Below are positions 52,812 to 61,653 of a DNA stretch of 64,000 nucleotides, in pieces. The position numbers and the translations under genes are program-made. The first letter of the stretch is position 1. The number at the start of each line of letters is the position of its first letter. The stretch is from Paenibacillus chitinolyticus NBRC 15660 (GTDB lineage: Bacteria > Bacillota > Bacilli > Paenibacillales > NBRC-103111). Below the pieces are notes generated by a model. That model saw only the letters and a list, made by a program, of their open reading frames with translations. It was not told the DNA's origin and made no database searches. Location of the stretch: positions 950,585 to 1,014,584 of the forward strand of contig NZ_BBJT01000003.1 of assembly GCF_000739915.1 (NCBI RefSeq). Reading direction: 5' to 3'.

Positions 52812-54728
52812 TCACATCCGGTCAGGAGCCGGCAGTCCGAGCACATCGAGCGCCTTCCCCAGCGTTTCACGGAATTTCCAAGTCAGCCACACCCGCAGCT
52901 CCACCCGGTCGTCCGGACCCTTCAGTATCGGACAAGCTCCGTAGAAATTGTTGAACAGCAGCGACAGCTCGAAAGCATAACTGCAGATCAGATTCGGAGC
53001 CAACTGCCGGACGGCGGCATCCATCGTCTCGGTCCAGTACGCGATCTGCTTCAGCAGCTGACGCTCCGGGGGCTCCAGCGCCCCGCCGTCAAACGAAGGC
53101 ACCGGAGGCTCCATGAGCGCTTTGCCGCTTCCCTTCTGCCCGGCGCCTGCCTTTTCCAGCACACTTCCGGCGCGGGCGTACGCGTACAGCAGATATACGC
53201 CGGAATTTCCGCTTACTTCCGTCGCCTGGCGCAGATCGAAAACGACTTCCGTCTGAAGATGATATTTCAGCAGGTAATACCGGATTGCGGCGGCCGCAAT
53301 CTCCCGGCTGGAAAGCCCCTCCTGCCGGGAACGCTTGGATTCGATGCTCTCCTCCATCACCTGCAGGAGCTCGGCCACCTTGATGCCTACACCCTGGCGG
53401 CCCGACATCGCATACGAGCCTTTACCTGCGGAAGTGTCGACTCCCAGGCTTTCGGCCGTTTCGGGGCTCAGCGACACGACCCCGTAACTGACATGCAGCA
53501 GCCTGGCCGCCTGCTCCTTGTACCCGAGCGCCTCCAGCGCCAGCTTGACCATCGCCTGCGGATATTCCTGTCGGTAATCGATCACGTTGATCACCGTCTC
53601 TCCGCGGCCGAACGGCATCGCTTGTCCTTGCGAATCGGTGGACCAGACGCCGTCCGCAAACGGCATATACGTAAAATCTTGGGACAACAAACCGAACTTC
53701 CACAGATGGTACGCGATATCTTTCGCCGTATAAGTCAGTATCCCGTTCGACCGGACGAGCACTTTGTCCGCCTGATGCGCTTCCGGATCAGGGCTTGGGG
53801 TTCCCTCCGCTTCACCGCTGCCCTCACCTCCGTGCCGCAGCACCCAGCATCCGGCAAGCTTGCCTTCCTCCACTTTATAAAAGGCTCCGGTAGCCTGAAG
53901 ATGCTCAAAAGCGGCTTCCCACAGCCCCTCGGCCACAATGCGGCTTTCCCACACGAGCACATCGTAACCGATGCCGAACGCCTTCATCTCGTGAAGCTGT
54001 TCTCGCACGATTTTTTCCGCCGTCAAACGCCCGATCCAGGCCGTAGAAGAGGTTCCTTCCTCCAATTCGTGGAGCACCCTCGTTCTCTCTTCCTGAAGCT
54101 CGGGGCTCCCTTTATACACTTTGTTCACTTTTGCATACGTATCCCAGCAAAAATCACCGAAACGGACATGCTCCCCCTCCGTCTTCGTATGAAGAATACC
54201 CACTACCGTATCGGCCAACTGGTTGCCCAGGTCATCGATGTAATTATGAATTTCGACTTCACGGCCGGCTCTCGATAACAGGCGTGCCAGCGTATCCCCA
54301 ATGCAGGAATTACGCAAATGTCCGATATGCGCCGATTTGTTCGGATTGATCGAAGTATGCTCGATCACAACCTTCCCCTTCTCCGTCTCGCCTTGGTAAG
54401 CCGAATATTCCCGATGGCGGTTCAGCCAGACGTTCCAATCGATTGCAAAATTCAAAAAGCCCGGTGCCACGGCCTCTATTTTCGAAAAGATGCCCTCTGC
54501 GATCTTCGCATGCTCCAGCTCACTTTTTAGCTTATTTGCAATTTCCATGGGAGATTTCCTCAAGGTTTTGGCCAAAAGCATGGATACGTTGGTGCTGTAC
54601 TCCCCGTGATCGGGATGGGCGGGCCTATCCACCAGTACTTTCAGTTCCGACGGCCACGAGGTGCCCGCTTCGTCCAGCAGCTTCCGGACCCCTCTTTCGA
54701 TTTCAATGCCCAACGTTGCGGATATCAT
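52812..54728 (-). CDS. argS: Arginyl-tRNA synthetase
   Basis: A 638-residue class I synthetase. N-terminal Add-1 domain for tRNA D-loop recognition (1-115), HIGH motif as SAHIGHLRN (134-137), KMSKS equivalent as YAMSGRQG and a C-terminal anticodon-binding helical domain ending ALDVLGLPAPDRM. It is longer than usual (about 555-590), partly because of an acidic, low-complexity insert (GGEGSGEAEGTPSPDPEAHQ) near 300-325. It is controlled by the T-box leader upstream. GGGGG lies before the ATG. It charges tRNA-Arg in the cytoplasm. Confidence 0.94.
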   Translation of the reverse strand: MISATLGIEIERGVRKLLDEAGTSWPSELKVLVDRPAHPDHGEYSTNVSMLLAKTLRKSPMEIANKLKSELEHAKIAEGIFSKIEAVAPGFLNFAIDWNVWLNRHREYSAYQGETEKGKVVIEHTSINPNKSAHIGHLRNSCIGDTLARLLSRAGREVEIHNYIDDLGNQLADTVVGILHTKTEGEHVRFGDFCWDTYAKVNKVYKGSPELQEERTRVLHELEEGTSSTAWIGRLTAEKIVREQLHEMKAFGIGYDVLVWESRIVAEGLWEAAFEHLQATGAFYKVEEGKLAGCWVLRHGGEGSGEAEGTPSPDPEAHQADKVLVRSNGILTYTAKDIAYHLWKFGLLSQDFTYMPFADGVWSTDSQGQAMPFGRGETVINVIDYRQEYPQAMVKLALEALGYKEQAARLLHVSYGVVSLSPETAESLGVDTSAGKGSYAMSGRQGVGIKVAELLQVMEESIESKRSRQEGLSSREIAAAAIRYYLLKYHLQTEVVFDLRQATEVSGNSGVYLLYAYARAGSVLEKAGAGQKGSGKALMEPPVPSFDGGALEPPERQLLKQIAYWTETMDAAVRQLAPNLICSYAFELSLLFNNFYGACPILKGPDDRVELRVWLTWKFRETLGKALDVLGLPAPDRM

Positions 54729-54764
54729 TTTCTCAACCCCCTTTTGATGATGAAACGCAAAAAA

Positions 54765-55032
54765 GCCCCCGTCTCTATGAAGAGACGAGAGCTCGTAAGT
54801 TCCCGCGGTACCACTCTAAGTGCCCGGCTGCCTCCTGGGCAAAAACCGGACCTCTTTTGACCGATAACGGCGCTCAGCCGGATCTTCCTACTTTCCGTTC
54901 AGAAGACCGTTTCCCGGGCCCGAGGCCAACCAGACATCCGTACCGGCTTTCACCTTCTCCGGCTCGCTGCGACTATCCGTCTGAATGCCAATCCCGTTCT
55001 TAAACGTTCCTGTTTTGCGTTGTTTGAATAAT
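54765..55032 (-). ncRNA. T-box riboswitch leader of argS
   Basis: On the minus strand AGAGTGGTACCGCGGGAACT (54797-54818 region) is the canonical T-box that pairs with the acceptor end of uncharged tRNA. It is followed by a terminator GAGACGGGGG with a T run near 54765-54790 (arms AGAGACG/CGTCTCT). Upstream, AGCGAGCCGG, AGAAGGTGAAAGCCGG and GTCTGG form the stem I region. Uncharged tRNA-Arg would favour the antiterminator and switch argS on. The specifier codon was not assigned with confidence. Confidence 0.9.
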
Positions 55033-55039
55033 TAAATTA

Positions 55040-55068
55040 TTTATACCGGAACATCCGCGTATTGTCAA
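55040..55068 (-). promoter_or_regulatory. Sigma-A promoter of argS
   Basis: TTGACA (55063-55068), 17-bp spacer, TATAAA (55040-55045) on the minus strand, so transcription starts near 55033 and reads the T-box leader. Confidence 0.85.
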
Positions 55069-55293
55069 GTCGGCAAAATCAAGAACAGCATTTCTATCGG
55101 ACAAGCCGCTTCATTTTTCTATGAACAAAATATCGCCGTTTGCTACAAAGTATTCAACTTTACTTTTTTTAAAATATAATCAAATAATTACAGTTTTTAC
55201 TTAAAATTTCGTTATTTTATTCGTTTACACTTTCACATTAATTTGTTATTTTGATGATGTTGTATCCCAAATTATGGTAAAGTATGTGTAAGA

Positions 55294-55614
55294 ATGAAGA
55301 GTAGAGTTTTAGCAATGTTGTTCCTCTGTTTCGCCCTATTTATTGTTGTTCCCGTCTCCGCATCGGCAGCAACGAGTGTGCAAGTCACAGGCCAAGGCCA
55401 GTTGGCCATTTCGGCGAGTTTCACAGGGGCTTCTTATGCTGAGGTTTATGTCAGCAACCAAAATGGACAAGCAGTCTACAACAAAATCTTCGCATCCGTT
55501 GGCGGAAATGGAACCATCAGCGCTTCAATTCCTAACTTACCATACGGCACTTACAAGATTATTATCGGCGGACAAGCTATATCTGTCTCGAATCTGCAAT
55601 ACGGTTTCCAATAA
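55294..55614 (+). CDS. Small secreted protein, 106 residues
   Basis: A clear signal peptide (KSRVLAMLFLCFALFIVV, cleavage after VSASAA) is followed by about 80 residues of beta-rich sequence with alternating Gly, Ser and Ala (QVTGQGQLAISASFTGASY, NLPYGTYKIIIGG). No family was recognised. It resembles short immunoglobulin-like or prefoldin-free secreted domains of unknown role. The ribosome site is weak (AAAGTATG). Followed at once by a terminator, which supports a real gene. Confidence 0.7.
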   Translation: MKSRVLAMLFLCFALFIVVPVSASAATSVQVTGQGQLAISASFTGASYAEVYVSNQNGQAVYNKIFASVGGNGTISASIPNLPYGTYKIIIGGQAISVSNLQYGFQ

Positions 55615-55622
55615 CACAACCC

Positions 55623-55652
55623 AAAAAAGCCTCGAAATTGAGGCTTTTTTTA
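55623..55652 (+). terminator. Intrinsic terminator of the secreted-protein gene
   Basis: AAGCCTC-GAAATT-GAGGCTT followed by seven T residues, 10 bp after the stop. Confidence 0.88.
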
Positions 55653-55734
55653 TGTTTATTCTTTTGACTGAACAGCCGATTGAGCTGTCTTTTTTTTCTT
55701 ATTGCACGGGTGCAACAAAATTCTGCCACTGCGA

Positions 55735-56280
55735 TTACCGGCCAAAAGCCAAATCCCACAATTGCTCCATAACCGGGGGATTAAATTCTTGAGGATGCAA
55801 TAAAATCGAAAGGAATAACGTTACCATAATTGCGACGGTTACCGAAACAGCCCGATTTACGTATTTTGTTCTTTTTAGGAAGCCAATCGCGATCACTGTA
55901 CTGTTTAAAACATAAGTAACGGGAAGGCTAACAATTCTGCCAAGCCCCGTGGAAGGAAAATATACGATTAACGCTGTAATCAAAAGCATGGAAGGAGCAA
56001 GGGCCAAGACACACTGATCCCAAACCGAAAATCCGAATAGAGAAGCCTTGTTCAATATGGGGAAAAATTTATAAAACCTATGACAGCAGTTAAGACATGT
56101 ATGATCATAGGGAACTACGAAAGAAACCAAGGAAAGCAAAGCCCCATAAGAAAATTCTCCCGTGTAAAACAGAAAAGTCAGAAATAAATAAAGGGCTATT
56201 AGCAATCTCGTGAAAATTGAAGAAGTTCGCTTTATTCGGTCACTGTTGCATTTAGGACAATGCTTCACACGTATCTCCAT
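55735..56280 (-). CDS. Hypothetical membrane protein with zinc-ribbon motif
   Basis: A 181-residue protein. An N-terminal CPKCNSDRIKR pair and a CLNCCHRFYKF pair near residue 62 look like a split zinc ribbon, with four hydrophobic segments (about 25-45, 46-58, 90-110 and 115-165). The family was not recognised; the function is unknown. It is AT-richer than its neighbours and lies alone between the small secreted protein and the qox operon. Confidence 0.65.
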   Translation of the reverse strand: MEIRVKHCPKCNSDRIKRTSSIFTRLLIALYLFLTFLFYTGEFSYGALLSLVSFVVPYDHTCLNCCHRFYKFFPILNKASLFGFSVWDQCVLALAPSMLLITALIVYFPSTGLGRIVSLPVTYVLNSTVIAIGFLKRTKYVNRAVSVTVAIMVTLFLSILLHPQEFNPPVMEQLWDLAFGR

Positions 56281-56487
56281 CCTTATCCGCCTACGAAGTG
56301 TCGTTTATAAAAGGGGCTCACAATCAATCATACGTGTACTATTCTTTATTATTGATTGGTTTCCTCTTTTATCCGCGAACATAACCAACCTGCTTATAGC
56401 CGAACCCGATTGCATCGAACATGCCGCCTTCCAGACTCCCTCAAATTCTTCTAGGATCGAATAACATTTTCTTATTGGCTCCCATAA

Positions 56488-56524
56488 AAAAAGAGCTCCC
56501 CCGCATAAACGGGAAAGCTCTTTC
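56488..56524 (-). terminator. Intrinsic terminator of the qox operon
   Basis: AAGAGCT/AGCTCTT arms with inner CCCG/CGGG pairing. The minus strand continues into a T run (56484-56491). It lies just past the qoxD stop. Confidence 0.85.
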
Positions 56525-56533
56525 GGGCCGCGC

Positions 56534-56878
56534 TTAGTTAGCGACGGTATTGTAGGTCATAATCCAGATGGAACCTGCTACGATTGTCGTCAGAATGACG
56601 AGACCGAGAATCAAAGTCAGCAGGTTATATCGCGGCCCCTTCTCGTCCGTCAAGTGCATGAAGAACAGAAGCTGCACGGCGAACTGGAGAACGGCGGTAA
56701 TGAGCAGGACCAGAATAGCCGCCTTGCCCGTTACCATTTTGTTCAGGATCACGACCAGCGGAATAATCGTCAGCACGATCGACAGCAGAAAACCGATGAC
56801 GTAAGACTTCAGAGAACCATGCGATTCATGGTGTTCATGATCATGCGCTCCGCCCGAATGGGTCGTATGTTGTGCCAT
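56534..56878 (-). CDS. qoxD: Quinol oxidase subunit IV
   Basis: A 114-residue protein with three membrane segments, of the CyoD/QoxD type, after a histidine-rich start (AQHTTHSGGAHDHEHHESHG). It helps assemble or stabilise the catalytic core. It starts 1 bp after subunit III. Histidine-rich N-termini also occur in subunit III of this operon. Confidence 0.88.
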   Translation of the reverse strand: MAQHTTHSGGAHDHEHHESHGSLKSYVIGFLLSIVLTIIPLVVILNKMVTGKAAILVLLITAVLQFAVQLLFFMHLTDEKGPRYNLLTLILGLVILTTIVAGSIWIMTYNTVAN

Positions 56879-56879
56879 C

Positions 56880-57509
56880 TTACATCACCCCCATCAAGTA
56901 AACGAACGTGAAGACGAAGATCCAGACCACGTCCAGAAAGTGCCAGTACAAGCTGATGATGTTCACTTTGCGTCGTGTTACCGAGTTGATGCCGTGACGG
57001 CTTAGCTGAATGATCAAAGCAATCATCCATACCAGACCGACGGATACGTGGATTCCGTGCGTTCCGACCAGGGTGAAGAACCCGGACAAGAAACCGCTCG
57101 TGGAAATCGTCGCGCCTTCATGAACCATTTTTACGAACTCGGTTACTTCCAGCGTGATAAAGGAAGCACCCAGCAGCGCCGTTACGGCCAGCCAGCCGAT
57201 CAGGCCTTTACGGTTGCCTTTGTTCATCGCCAGCACGGCCAGACCGCTTGTAAAGCTGGACGTGAGGAGGATAAACGTCTCCGCGATAATACCCGGCATT
57301 TCGAACAGTTCTGCCGGAGTCGGGCCGCCGTTAGTGTTGCCGTGAAGAACGATGTACGTAGCGAACAGCGTACCGAACAGAATAACGTCGGTGATCAGGA
57401 AGATCCAGAAGCCGAACATCCGCAGCGATTCGAGGTCATGATGGCCATCATCATGGCTGTGATCGTGCTGGTGAGACATTGCTTTGTTATGACTGCTTGC
57501 TTGTGCCAA
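56880..57509 (-). CDS. qoxC: Quinol oxidase subunit III
   Basis: A 209-residue protein with five membrane segments, CyoC/QoxC type (FGFWIFLITDVILFGTLFA, GTHGIHVSVGLVWM, HFLDVVWIFVFTFVYLMG). It supports proton pumping and stability of the oxidase. The N-terminus is histidine-rich (SHQHDHSHDDGHHD). It overlaps or abuts the flanking genes: 1 bp or less to qoxB and qoxD. Confidence 0.93.
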   Translation of the reverse strand: MAQASSHNKAMSHQHDHSHDDGHHDLESLRMFGFWIFLITDVILFGTLFATYIVLHGNTNGGPTPAELFEMPGIIAETFILLTSSFTSGLAVLAMNKGNRKGLIGWLAVTALLGASFITLEVTEFVKMVHEGATISTSGFLSGFFTLVGTHGIHVSVGLVWMIALIIQLSRHGINSVTRRKVNIISLYWHFLDVVWIFVFTFVYLMGVM

Positions 57510-59480
57510 TTAGACCGACCCCCTTGCCGCGGCTTCCGTGCGTTCAATCTCATCCACCGGAATATAGTAATCTGTATCATAGTTGAAAGAATGCGCGAGC
57601 ATACATACCGCCACTCCGATCATGCCCGGGATGGCGAAGAACATCCAGCCGAACACGAACCCGAAGCCCGCGATGAACCAGCAAAGCGATTTGATGAACG
57701 GAATCGCCGAGTTTTTCGGCATGTGAATCGGTTCAAGCTTCGCCTTAGGCGCCGGTTTGCCGCCCTGCTCCAGACGCTGCTTCTCTTCCCACCAAGGATC
57801 CTGCACGCTTGCCGTAGGAATCGTCGCAAAGTTATAAAGCGGAGCCGGCGATGGAATGGACCACTCCAGCGTACGTCCGTTCCAAGGATCGCCTGTTGTG
57901 TCGCGCTCCATGAATTTGATGCTGTGTGCGATTTGCCACACTTGGAAAATGAAGCCGATCCCCATCAGGAAGCCCCCGATAGTGGAAGTCAGGTTCAAGC
58001 CGTACCAGCCCGAATCCCAGCCATACGTGCTGAGACGCCGTGTCATGCCGTCCAAGCCGAGGAAATACTGCGGCATGAAGCAGACATAGAAACCGATATT
58101 CCAAAGCCAGAATGCCCATTTACCGAGCTTCTCATTCAGCTTGAAGCCAAAAATCTTCGGCCACCAGTAGTACAGGCCGGCGAAGTATCCGAATGCGACA
58201 CCGCCGATAAGCACTTGGTGGAAGTGGGCGATCAGGAAGTAACTGTTGTGGAACTGGAAGTCGGCCGGCGCTACGGAGAGCAGTACCCCGGTCATCCCGC
58301 CCACGATAAAGCACGGAATAAATCCGATCGTCCACAGCATCGGCGTGTCGAACCTGATTTTACCCCGGTACATGGTGAACAGCCAGTTAAACACCTTCAC
58401 GCCCGTCGGAATCGCGATAATCATCGTCGTTATGGCAAAGAAGGCATTGACATTGGCCCCCGAACCCATCGTGAAGAAGTGATGCGCCCAGGTAAAGAAC
58501 GAGAGAATACTAATAATCATCATGGCGAACACCATGGATTTGTACCCGAACAATTTTTTCTTCGCGAAAGTCGCGACGACTTCGGAGAAAATACCGAATG
58601 CAGGCAGAACAACGATGTAAACCTCAGGGTGACCCCACATCCAAATGAGGTTGATGTACATCATCGGGTTGCCCCCGCCGTCCAGCGTGAAGAAGTGTGC
58701 TCCCATGAAACGGTCCAGGAACAGCAGGGCCAGCGTTACGGTCAGAATCGGGAAAGCGAAAATAATCGCGATACAGCTGGAAAGCACGGACCAGGAAAAC
58801 ATCGGCATTTTCATGAGCTTCATGCCCGGTGCGCGCATTTTCAGAATGGTCACGATAAAGTTAATACCGGTCATCAAACTCCCGATACCGGAAATCTGAA
58901 TCCCCCAGATGTAGAAGTTCTGCCCGACCCCCGGACTGTGTGAAAGCTCCGACAGCGGCGGATAGGCCAGCCAGCCCGCATCAGGCGAGCCTCCGATAAC
59001 GAAAGACATATTGAACAGCATCGCGCCGAAGAAGAACAGCCAGAAGCTGAGCGCGTTCAGGAACGGGAACGCAACGTCGCGTGCACCGATTTGAAGCGGT
59101 ACGGCGATATTGAACAAGCCGAACATAAGCGGCATCGCCATAAACAAAATCATGATTACGCCGTGCGTGGTGAAAATTTGGTTATAGTGCTCCGGTTGCA
59201 GGAACTCCATATCCGGCATCGCCAGCTGCGTCCGCATAAGCAGCGCATCGACGCCGCCGCGGAACAGCATCAGAATGGATGCGATGATGTACATGATACC
59301 GACACGCTTATGATCGACGGTAGTCAGCCATTCGCGCCACAGCCATGTCCATTTTTTAAAATAAGTAAGTACAAAGATGATGGCGATAGTCGCCAGAGCG
59401 ATACTCACGTCAGCGCCGTAGATCAGCGGATCGCCGGTTACGAAGAACGTGGACGCGAAATCTTTGATTTTATCCAACAT
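57510..59480 (-). CDS. qoxB: Quinol oxidase subunit I (catalytic, heme/CuB)
   Basis: A 656-residue subunit I of the heme-copper superfamily, QoxB/CyoB length. Heme ligand His in TTHGVIMILFMAMP, CuB region WGHPEVYIVVLPAFG with the cross-linked His-Tyr, AHHFFTMG and heme ligands in IAHFHQVLIGG are all present. It reduces oxygen to water and pumps protons across the membrane. GGGGGA precedes the ATG. Second gene of the four-gene operon. Confidence 0.95.
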   Translation of the reverse strand: MLDKIKDFASTFFVTGDPLIYGADVSIALATIAIIFVLTYFKKWTWLWREWLTTVDHKRVGIMYIIASILMLFRGGVDALLMRTQLAMPDMEFLQPEHYNQIFTTHGVIMILFMAMPLMFGLFNIAVPLQIGARDVAFPFLNALSFWLFFFGAMLFNMSFVIGGSPDAGWLAYPPLSELSHSPGVGQNFYIWGIQISGIGSLMTGINFIVTILKMRAPGMKLMKMPMFSWSVLSSCIAIIFAFPILTVTLALLFLDRFMGAHFFTLDGGGNPMMYINLIWMWGHPEVYIVVLPAFGIFSEVVATFAKKKLFGYKSMVFAMMIISILSFFTWAHHFFTMGSGANVNAFFAITTMIIAIPTGVKVFNWLFTMYRGKIRFDTPMLWTIGFIPCFIVGGMTGVLLSVAPADFQFHNSYFLIAHFHQVLIGGVAFGYFAGLYYWWPKIFGFKLNEKLGKWAFWLWNIGFYVCFMPQYFLGLDGMTRRLSTYGWDSGWYGLNLTSTIGGFLMGIGFIFQVWQIAHSIKFMERDTTGDPWNGRTLEWSIPSPAPLYNFATIPTASVQDPWWEEKQRLEQGGKPAPKAKLEPIHMPKNSAIPFIKSLCWFIAGFGFVFGWMFFAIPGMIGVAVCMLAHSFNYDTDYYIPVDEIERTEAAARGSV

Positions 59481-59503
59481 GATGGATGTTCCCCCTTTCC
59501 TCT

Positions 59504-60514
59504 CTATTCATGGCCCGTATGAGCGGCCGAAGCTTCTTGCTTCACTGCGCCCGAGCCTTCCGTTGAACTGTTTCCGGCGGCTTTGTCGGAAGTACCCGAC
59601 TCGGTACCGGCGGACGGTTTGGCGGGTACAGGTGCGCCGAAGCCTCCATGGTTATGGGACGGAGAGTATCTCGTTACGATCTTCTCAAACAACCCTTCCG
59701 GGAATTTGGAGAAGGACTGAACTTCGGATACGCCAGGCTCCGCAAGCTTCTTATAACCGTCGAGCGTAAGCTCCGGAGAACTTCCTTTGATTTCTTTGAC
59801 CCAGGAATCGAAGTCGGCTTGAGTCGTTGCTTTCGCGACGAATCTCATCTTTCCGAAATCCTTACCGCTGAAGTTAGCGCCCGAGCCCATATATTCGCCA
59901 GGTTCGTCGGCCATCAGGTTCAGCTTCATGGCCATCCCGGACATGGTGTAAATCTGTCCGCCAAGCTGCGGAATCCAGAAGGAGTTCATCGGTGCGTCCG
60001 AAGTCAGTTCGAAACGGACCGGCACATCTTCCGGGAACTGAACATAGTTAACTGTCGCGATACCTTGTTCCGGATACTTGAAAAGCCATTTCCAGTCCAA
60101 CGATGTAACTTGGATCGTGATCGGCTTAACCTCTTTCTCGGCCGCAAGCGGTTTGGAAGGCTCCAACGCATGCGTGTAACGGACCGTTACGACACCCAGC
60201 ACCAAAATAATCAGAATCGGGATCCCCCACCAAATGGTTTCGAGCTTGGTGCTGTGCTCCCAGTTTGGCGTATATTTCGCCTTTCTGTCCGGCTTGTCAC
60301 GGTAGCGCCATACGATTACAAAGGTAATCACGAGTACGGGTACGATGATGACCAGGCAGAGCAGAGTCGAAATCACGATCAAATCCATCTGCTGCTGACC
60401 GACGGGACCTTTAGGATCCAATACGATCGGACTTTTACAGCCTGCGGAAACGACCGTCATCAAGACCAGCATGAATACTGCGCTAAAACGCCGGAACAAG
60501 TTCCCCTTCTTCAA
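59504..60514 (-). CDS. qoxA: Quinol oxidase subunit II
   Basis: A 336-residue lipoprotein: signal peptide with lipobox VSAGCKSP, two membrane segments (about 45-65 and 90-110) and an extracytoplasmic cupredoxin domain (DAPMNSFWIPQLGGQIY, MSGMAMKLNLMADEPG). The cysteines of a CuA site (CxxxC) are absent, so it takes electrons from quinol and not from cytochrome c. The last 50 residues are a low-complexity Gly/Ser/Ala/Lys tail. The start is a TTG at 60514 after GAGGATAA. First gene of qoxABCD. Confidence 0.93.
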   Translation of the reverse strand: MKKGNLFRRFSAVFMLVLMTVVSAGCKSPIVLDPKGPVGQQQMDLIVISTLLCLVIIVPVLVITFVIVWRYRDKPDRKAKYTPNWEHSTKLETIWWGIPILIILVLGVVTVRYTHALEPSKPLAAEKEVKPITIQVTSLDWKWLFKYPEQGIATVNYVQFPEDVPVRFELTSDAPMNSFWIPQLGGQIYTMSGMAMKLNLMADEPGEYMGSGANFSGKDFGKMRFVAKATTQADFDSWVKEIKGSSPELTLDGYKKLAEPGVSEVQSFSKFPEGLFEKIVTRYSPSHNHGGFGAPVPAKPSAGTESGTSDKAAGNSSTEGSGAVKQEASAAHTGHE

Positions 60515-60907
60515 TTATCCTCATCTCCTGACTAACGCCTCCGTCATCAGAAGATGCGGAGATCGTTCGTTCTTTCATGTATGTGATAAACATAACAGAA
60601 ACGGAATCGAACATCTGCCCTGTTAACAAAGGTGTCATCGAACCGTTGAAATTCCGTAATAGAAAGTTCAACGTTTCGACGTTTTTTTGTAATGAATAGG
60701 CAGAAAACCTTGTCAGACCAACGTTTTCCCCAAAACTTGGATGAAACCTAGCACCCATTTGAGTCTAATTGTGAACGCCGATTCTGTCCGATTATGTCGA
60801 TCCATAGATACACCTTTAGGTTCATTACCCGAATTGTCCGTCTTCTAACAACCTTTCCCGGTTAAAATGCACTCCTTCTCGGACACGTTCATACTCCAAG
60901 ACAATAG
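60515..60907. other. Upstream region of the qox operon
   Basis: About 390 bp holding the promoter and leader of qoxABCD. No convincing sigma-A box pair was picked out by eye, and no gene. A minus-strand frame over 60483-60758 overlaps qoxA out of frame and is not supported. Confidence 0.5.
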
Positions 60908-60943
60908 AAAAAGCCCTCTGCCCTTACGGGTCCGGAGGACTTC
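60906..60943 (-). terminator. Intrinsic terminator of the 61237 gene
   Basis: AAGCCCTC and GAGGACTT arms (one mismatch) with inner GCCC/GGGT pairing. On the minus strand it ends in five T residues. It follows the stop at 60959 by about 16 bp. Confidence 0.8.
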
Positions 60944-60958
60944 TCCTTCAATCCTGCG

Positions 60959-61237
60959 TCATTCGGTTACTTCGCCGTTCTCCTGTTGTTCAAATTTACG
61001 CTCGTGCACCAGATGAATCGCTGTGCCGATTGTATAAATGAACACGCTGCCGACCATAAAACCGATGCCGACCATCAACGTCAGGTTCTTGTCGCTAAAG
61101 TGGAATACGTTCCACAAGCTCATAATAATTCCGATTACAAGCGAGCTCCATGCCATCAGGTTCATAAAAGAAAATAAGCGACCTACTTCGCGTTCGTTTT
61201 TTTGTCTTTGCGGTACAGTTAATGTTTTAGTTGTCAT
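60959..61237 (-). CDS. Small membrane protein, 92 residues
   Basis: Two hydrophobic segments (about residues 24-42 and 53-72) between a basic N-terminus (KTLTVPQRQKNEREVG) and a charged C-terminal tail (HERKFEQQENGEVTE). No named family was recognised; similar two-segment proteins are common in Bacilli. The ATG at 61237 follows GGGAAG and is preferred to a GTG three codons upstream. It has its own promoter and terminator, so it is probably a real single gene. Confidence 0.75.
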   Translation of the reverse strand: MTTKTLTVPQRQKNEREVGRLFSFMNLMAWSSLVIGIIMSLWNVFHFSDKNLTLMVGIGFMVGSVFIYTIGTAIHLVHERKFEQQENGEVTE

Positions 61238-61280
61238 TGATATCACTTCCCTTTCGTGCAGTAAGGGTCTATTTGTGTCT

Positions 61281-61310
61281 ATTATAGCACAATCTTTAAA
61301 ATTTGTTCAA
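61281..61310 (-). promoter_or_regulatory. Sigma-A promoter of the 61237 gene
   Basis: TTGAAC (61305-61310), 18-bp spacer, perfect TATAAT (61281-61286) on the minus strand, 44 bp before the ATG. The following 340 bp (61311-61653) show nothing else. Confidence 0.75.
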
Positions 61311-61653
61311 ACAATTTTCAAATTTTGATCAATAATTGGACACTTTTTATTACCCGAAATAAGAAGGAGGTAAACATTAGGTAAACAGCCTCCCGGTATC
61401 TTATCTGCACAGTTGCACTGCAAAGACTCCTTTCCTCGTTAATCCGCGAAATATCCGTAAATGAACTCTTATGAACTTACGGCAGCCCCTACTTTCGATG
61501 GTCATATGACTGGGCCGGGGATCCATGCTCCCTAACCACCCTTGTATGATTCCATTTATGAAAAACCGTTATCCGTTCTTATAACGACTCACCGTCTAAG
61601 ACCAGATGTGTCTTTCTATGTTTTTCCGGATGTCCTTCTTTTTCTTTGCTTCT

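Noticed and set aside
60483..60758. Minus-strand frame just upstream of qoxA
   Set aside because: It overlaps the qoxA start in another frame and has no family resemblance. The region is better explained as promoter and leader.
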